The notes beneath the pieces were generated by a model. It worked only from the letters and a program-made list of their open reading frames with translations. It made no database searches and was not told the DNA's origin. A DNA stretch of 33,926 bases from Methanobacteriota archaeon. GTDB lineage: Archaea; Thermoplasmatota; Poseidoniia; Poseidoniales; Poseidoniaceae. Of the stretch, positions 31,752 to 33,926 are shown piece after piece (positions within the stretch are counted from its first letter, which is position 1; the number at the start of each line of letters is the position of its first letter). A program made the position numbers and the translations under genes. The stretch spans positions 1-33,926 of the forward strand of contig JAACCR010000050.1 of assembly GCA_009937205.1 (NCBI GenBank), read 5' to 3'.

Positions 31752-31922
31752 TTAATTGATTTTAACCTTTTTAGCAGTACTTTGTGCACATTCTGTGTCT
31801 ACAGCTGGAATAACTCCATGGATTATGCAACGGATTGAACCAATGAAAAATATTACTGCCATTTTCCACGCACCGATTAGGTGGGAAAGGTATCCTTTCT
31901 CTACGTCTGCTAAATGACCCAT
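31752..31922 (-). CDS. DUF6356-like small membrane protein
   Basis: A 56-residue protein: it begins MGHLADVEKGYLSHLIGAW, continues as a hydrophobic helix (KMAVIFFIGSIRCIIHGVIP) and ends AVDTECAQSTAKKVKIN. The pattern Y-x-x-H-x-x-x-A ... I-H-x-x-(I/L)-P ... resembles DUF6356, a family of small single-helix proteins with conserved H-L-x-x-A and H-x-(L/V)-(L/I)-P motifs; that family has no known function. The start is an ATG at 31922, 15 bases after the stop of the AddA-like gene on the same strand, and the frame closes with TAA at 31754-31752. A Shine-Dalgarno motif is weak. It is probably the last gene of the nuclease transcript. Confidence 0.65.
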   Translation of the reverse strand: MGHLADVEKGYLSHLIGAWKMAVIFFIGSIRCIIHGVIPAVDTECAQSTAKKVKIN

Positions 31923-31937
31923 AATAGAAGCGGCTCA

Positions 31938-33926
31938 TCAGTTGTTGTTAACATGGCCGGTGTCGGTGCCAACGGGACCACACAGGCGTATCTTCCCATT
32001 GTAGTATGGGCATTGCTTACACTTTGGTTCATCTACTTTTTTCATTCTATCTGGTTCATCTGATTGATCACTTAGTCGTGCCATCCAATCTAAATGGCCT
32101 TCCAATTCCTTACGCGTTGTTTGGTAATCATCATCAGTTAAACGGACCATTCTTCCTGATGCTCCGAGGAGTAATGCAGGTGCTAAAATTTCCCTTTGTT
32201 CCGATACTGGCTTTGCAGATTCCATCGCCTCCAAAGCAAGAGAATATAGTGTAAGTTGCAAACGGTATTTTGCAAGTATTTCCTTTTCTGCATCAGTAGT
32301 TGCAAATGGGGTTAGAGAGTCCCCCTCTAATCTTTGCAATAGATGGCCTTTACTAACATCTGATTCATTGAATTCACTCCTACAGCCTGTTGTTTTTAGA
32401 TCGACAACTTGCAAATAACCTTTGTTGGATTTATCGCGCAATGCCAATACCAAATCAGCTCTTCCGTCAAATGAAATTGTAACTTGTTCTACTTCTGCAA
32501 CTGGTTGAGGACCAGATAATGAAAACACTGTTTTGTATTTATCCTTCATCGAAATATTATGCTTGTATAAGAATGGTAATTCTGTCCTAAGGCCTTCAAC
32601 AGTAAATCCATCTTGAGTTTCTCCAACTGATAATTTTCCAAGTAATCCATTTTGAATTAACTGTGATAATTGAATTAGTCTCTTTGCGGTTATTCTGGCT
32701 TGCTGTGCAATGTTTTTATCGCTGCTAGAAGAGTCAATATTGAATTCCGCTAGTACTTGGTTAATGACTGACTTATCTGCTAAAGCATCCTCACTTTTCT
32801 GGCGCCAACCATCTGGCAAGTCTAGGCAAGGTTTCCCTGCTGATGCTGCCGGATTGGCAAGGCCTACCTCGACCAATCGATGCATTATTAATCCGAATTT
32901 TTTAGCGCTTGGCCAATCATCGACCGAATCAACTTGTTCATTCATCAGTTGCATTTTCTCCGGTTTCCATCCCTTGATATGTTCTAGCCAATGTCGGCGG
33001 CGGCATTCGTGAGATGTGTCCAGGGAGTGTGAACTCATCCGAATCGATTGAGAAACCATTGGTAAATTGGTAATGGATGTTGATGGCGGCGGTGTGACCT
33101 TCAATATTTTGTTTACTCTTTTTTCAACCTCTAACCAATTGCTTAATGGTGACTTGGTTTTAACACTGTCAAAACAATCTGGTGAATGGTAAATTCTAAT
33201 GCTTGAAATGGCATTTCCACCTAAACCGGAATCTGAATAAAGTTTCACTGGGTTTATTTTTAATTCTGATTCGGCATAAGGACTCAATGGTGTACCAATA
33301 ATATCTTTTTCGAGTAACCAAGGTGAATCTACCACTGAATTGGAATGGGCGAGACCGCGCAATCCCTCTACTAACATCAACCCCATGCTACGTTTGCTAG
33401 GCTTACCCTTTTTCAATTTCAAACAGGCTTCTTTTGCGTCTTGTGTTGCCTCTTTTTTATGACTACCTACGAGAATTAATCTATCCTCAACTCGAGTCAA
33501 AGCGACATAAAACTCACGCCTTCTTTCTGCTTGTGTTTGCGCTGAATCCATGTTCTTTGTGAATTGCCAAAGTCCATCATATGGCCTCTCTCGACTCACC
33601 CATGGATTAATTCTTCCAGCAAGAACTTGAGGGGTGACTAATACGTTTTCTTTGACCGCCATCGTCGCATCCATCTTACCAGCATTGAAAATTCCAGCAA
33701 CTACAACGACCTTTGATTGAAGCCCTTTGACACCATGTATTGTCATTATCTGAACTGCTCCGCCAGAAGGTACCGATACTGCCTTAGGGCCTTTTTTCTT
33801 GAGTTCGGATAATTGTTTCATTCGGCTGTAAATTGCACTGCAATCATGTCCTAATTCATTACCAATTTTATTTGCCAATGCATACCATGCTTCTCCGTTT
33901 TGCCTGTCAGCATCTCCTGGATAGGC
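31938..33926 (-). CDS. AddA/UvrD-like helicase-nuclease, C-terminal part (runs off the right edge)
   Basis: About 662 residues are visible; the frame is open to the window edge, so the N-terminal ATPase part with the Walker A motif lies outside. At the visible N-terminus is UvrD helicase domain 2: QIMTIHGVKGLQSKVVVVAG (motif V) and FYVALTRVEDRLILVG (motif VI). After a linker comes a RecB-family PD-(D/E)XK nuclease: ECRRRHWLEH, GLIMHRLVEVG, SFDGRADLVL with the catalytic Asp, VVDLKTTG with D-x-K, and YRLQLTLYSLALE. One Cys in SHEC and three in CKQCPYYNGKIRLCG could hold an iron-sulfur cluster, as in AddB or Cas4. Function: ATP-driven degradation or resection of double-strand ends in repair. A TTG at 33878 is not the real start. 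Confidence 0.88.
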   Translation of the reverse strand, partial: AYPGDADRQNGEAWYALANKIGNELGHDCSAIYSRMKQLSELKKKGPKAVSVPSGGAVQIMTIHGVKGLQSKVVVVAGIFNAGKMDATMAVKENVLVTPQVLAGRINPWVSRERPYDGLWQFTKNMDSAQTQAERRREFYVALTRVEDRLILVGSHKKEATQDAKEACLKLKKGKPSKRSMGLMLVEGLRGLAHSNSVVDSPWLLEKDIIGTPLSPYAESELKINPVKLYSDSGLGGNAISSIRIYHSPDCFDSVKTKSPLSNWLEVEKRVNKILKVTPPPSTSITNLPMVSQSIRMSSHSLDTSHECRRRHWLEHIKGWKPEKMQLMNEQVDSVDDWPSAKKFGLIMHRLVEVGLANPAASAGKPCLDLPDGWRQKSEDALADKSVINQVLAEFNIDSSSSDKNIAQQARITAKRLIQLSQLIQNGLLGKLSVGETQDGFTVEGLRTELPFLYKHNISMKDKYKTVFSLSGPQPVAEVEQVTISFDGRADLVLALRDKSNKGYLQVVDLKTTGCRSEFNESDVSKGHLLQRLEGDSLTPFATTDAEKEILAKYRLQLTLYSLALEAMESAKPVSEQREILAPALLLGASGRMVRLTDDDYQTTRKELEGHLDWMARLSDQSDEPDRMKKVDEPKCKQCPYYNGKIRLCGPVGTDTGHVNNN

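Noticed and set aside
31728-31770. Rho-independent-type terminator after the methyltransferase
   Set aside because: There are T-rich stretches and two direct AATTGATTT copies but no stable hairpin; archaeal termination cannot be called from this alone.
1-33926. Integrated virus, transposon or genomic island
   Set aside because: No integrase, transposase, attachment repeats or abrupt change in gene style; genes are mostly housekeeping with tight spacing throughout.

Overview
The window looks like a chromosome segment from a marine euryarchaeon of the Thermoplasmatota, most probably Marine Group II/III (Poseidoniales-like). I infer this from archaeal-type genes (archaeosine radical-SAM enzyme RaSEA, archaeal-type YchF GTPase, short-form phosphatidyl/archaetidylserine decarboxylase), very large secreted proteins with one C-terminal membrane anchor, Shine-Dalgarno motifs of the GGAGGTG type, and moderately AT-rich, gene-dense DNA. 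I saw no rRNA, tRNA, insertion sequence, CRISPR array or origin. The longest non-coding gap is about 195 bases.

Layout: 1-1267 is the N-terminal part of a secreted protein that runs off the left edge. From 1326 to 5846 lie mostly leftward housekeeping genes: DHH phosphoesterase, (rightward) NUDIX hydrolase, PduO-type cobalamin adenosyltransferase, a DUF2203 protein, two membrane proteins and an RlmH-like rRNA methyltransferase. 5967-7870 is a rightward set: an unknown 111-residue protein, a GST/PGES2-like thioredoxin-fold protein, and a membrane-anchored formylglycine-generating-enzyme-like protein. Convergent to it is a bifunctional malic enzyme/phosphotransacetylase-type protein (7871-10195).

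10390-22167 is a rightward block. It has a 2756-residue cell-surface protein (beta-propeller array, about six Fn3-like repeats, transmembrane anchor, cytoplasmic tail), then an aminotransferase class IV and a fused PabB-PabA aminodeoxychorismate synthase, both tightly coupled to it, and a zinc-ribbon membrane protein. The two enzymes together would convert chorismate to p-aminobenzoate.

The leftward block 22176-29514 encodes a PAP2-family membrane phosphatase/transferase, YchF, a membrane protein that resembles heme-copper oxidase subunit I but lacks the histidine ligands and carries two EF-hands plus a SAP motif, a small two-helix membrane protein, RaSEA, the serine decarboxylase and an acidic coiled-coil protein. 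The right end holds an M20 peptidase, a divergent SAM methyltransferase, an unlisted 56-residue DUF6356-like gene, and the C-terminal two-thirds or so of an AddA/UvrD-like helicase-nuclease that runs off the edge.

The best candidate for something undescribed is the 24173-26597 pair: a ligand-less oxidase-fold membrane protein joined to calcium-binding and nucleic-acid-binding modules, with a small membrane partner, behind a promoter region that carries two perfect inverted repeats.
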